From Agrypnia vestita (taxonomy: Eukaryota > Arthropoda > Insecta > Trichoptera > Phryganeidae): 64,000 nt of DNA. The position numbers and the translations under genes are program-made. Below are positions 62,819 through 64,000 of this stretch, piece by piece (position 1 is the stretch's first letter; each line of letters starts with the position of its first letter). The notes beneath the pieces were generated by a model. It was given only the letters and a program-made list of their open reading frames with translations. It made no database searches and had not been told where the DNA came from. Location of the stretch: assembly GCA_016648135.1 (NCBI GenBank), contig JADDOH010004232.1, positions 62,001-126,000 of the forward strand, given 5' to 3'.

Positions 62819-62889
62819 CTGTAAACTGATTGTAAAATATATATAGTATACAATAAAATAAAGAAACCTAAACTTTCTACTAAGTACAA

Positions 62890-63690
62890 CAGAACCTCAT
62901 TAATTCGAAATCCAAAAGACCCAAAAATATATATTTCAATAAATCATTTCAGTAATGCAATATTTATTAAGTTAATGCAAATATCATGACATTTCTATTG
63001 CTAAAGTACACATTGACATATGTGCTGTTCTCACTTGCAAAATTTTTATTTTTATTTTGTCAAGTCAGGATGGCCGTAATCAAAATTTTTTATTTATATT
63101 TGAATTTATGGAAGACTTCTTCAATCTTCACTCAAGTTTGATTCGATCCTGCCTTTTTCCAATAAATGATGAAATACATGAAAATTTAAAATAATAAGAT
63201 AACTTCTTCCAAAGAAAATTAAACATTTTAACAACACAAATACAGTTATTAGAAAAAGAATCATACAAAAGAGGAATTCAAAGACATGAAAATAATTTTA
63301 AACCAGTTTAGGTACGAGGAATTGGCGCAAACTAAAAGTATCCTCGCATATCAAGGCAGCCAATTGATGAAAGTATGCATTCCCCAATAATAGGGATCAC
63401 GACATAATATGTATAGATAAAGAGCATTCCATAAGTTTGCGTGAAATACATAAAGGACACCCTACACAGGTGAACATGATTAAAAAGCCGCGCGGTTTTT
63501 AAAACATATTAAAAAAATTAATTATGTGATTTAAAATGTATTGATTTATGGTACAAGGGTCTAAAACTTATTTTGAATTACGAATTACTGGGGTTTTCAA
63601 ATTATTAGTGTTGATTTACTATGAAATTAACATTTTGTGACTTGGGTATTTTATTTAAGTATCAGGGTTCGAATTAAAGGAGTTTAACTG
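62890..63690. mobile_element. Pogo-like MITE, 801 bp
   Basis: Inverted ends CAGAACCTCATTAATTCGAA and (opposite strand) CAGTTAAACTCCTTTAATTC. It is homologous to the nested copy at 57227. No protein. Lies in the SRBD1 intron upstream of the exon at 62672. Confidence 0.75.
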
Positions 63691-64000
63691 TATATAGGTA
63701 TTCAATGTAAAATATTCATAGACTTTAAAATTAACTTGGTATATTTTAATTAGAAATCCAATCGAAATATTGAATACAGCTGTTAAGCGCTGAATTACTG
63801 AGAGTGCTTAATTACAGTGAATGATTTTAAACTGATAAAAGATTATAGTTTATAAAAATGTCACAAGTCACTGTATAAAGTAACTAAAAAAAAGGAAGTT
63901 TGAAGAAAAACGCATGATAAAAAAAATGCCAAACACTTTCCTTGCACCTTCAAAATGTAAAATAAACTCGTTCAAGTGTGGCCAGCGTGCCATCAGTGTA
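63691..64000. other. SRBD1 intron or upstream exon edge, unresolved
   Basis: No exon with the required phase-0 donor could be confirmed on the minus strand. The upstream SRBD1 exons must lie beyond the window. Confidence 0.4.

Noticed and set aside
63950..64000. Next SRBD1 exon at the right edge
   Set aside because: A GAAG|GTGCAA donor exists on the minus strand, but the phase-0 frame needed to join the exon at 62818 contains a stop.
1..64000. CRISPR arrays, operons or bacterial promoters
   Set aside because: No spacer-repeat structure, no polycistronic layout and clear eukaryotic introns.

Overview
This is eukaryotic, AT-rich, intron-bearing DNA, almost certainly from an insect. The order cannot be fixed from the window. 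The evidence is the mix of mobile elements (mariner, Tc1, pogo, piggyBac, Harbinger, Kolobok-like, Helitron, Penelope-like and several LINE families), GT-AG introns and a tRNA-derived SINE. There is no operon logic, CRISPR array or bacterial feature.

The backbone is one host gene on the minus strand, an SRBD1/Tex-type S1 RNA-binding protein. I could place nine exons by splice phase: 62672-62818, 36811-37040, 36444-36716, 34878-35231, 32387-32534, 19391-19617, 17568-17780, 12349-12605 and 10943-11130. They join in one frame to 678 residues plus a stop. The 5' end lies beyond the right edge. One intron is about 25.6 kb (37041-62671) and is a nest of mobile elements. A second, small, unrecognised multi-exon gene lies on the plus strand at about 3890-6314.

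Region by region. 1-3.9 kb: a 29-bp tandem repeat and a decayed Helitron minisatellite. 3.9-6.3 kb: the unknown gene. 6.5-10.4 kb: a hairpin MITE, a Kolobok/piggyBac-like TTAA terminus and a broken mariner. 10.9-19.6 kb: 3' half of SRBD1, with a SINE, a fold-back carrying a hammerhead-like core, an intact mariner, a pogo-like remnant, a repeat with three CTCF-like sites, and a Helitron 15 nt from a splice donor. 20-32 kb: MITEs, Penelope and Tc1 pieces and five LINE fragments, one split cleanly by a Harbinger-like element. 32-37 kb: middle SRBD1 exons and a minisatellite. 37-62.6 kb: the giant intron, with LINE pieces, palindromes, and two nearly identical head-to-head Penelope-like elements. 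One of these is interrupted by a complete TTAA-flanked Kolobok/Mutator-type transposon with an intact 589-aa transposase. Next come a Helitron carrying two dense heat-shock-element arrays, a second CTCF-site repeat, fold-backs, a decayed Tc1 element and a piggyBac element with TTAA ends. 62.6-64 kb: the upstream SRBD1 exon and a pogo-like MITE.

The most notable signals are the heat-shock-element arrays inside a Helitron end (49985-50146), the Kolobok-like transposon whose empty site is preserved in its own inverted neighbour, and hammerhead-like cores at several Penelope-related loci.
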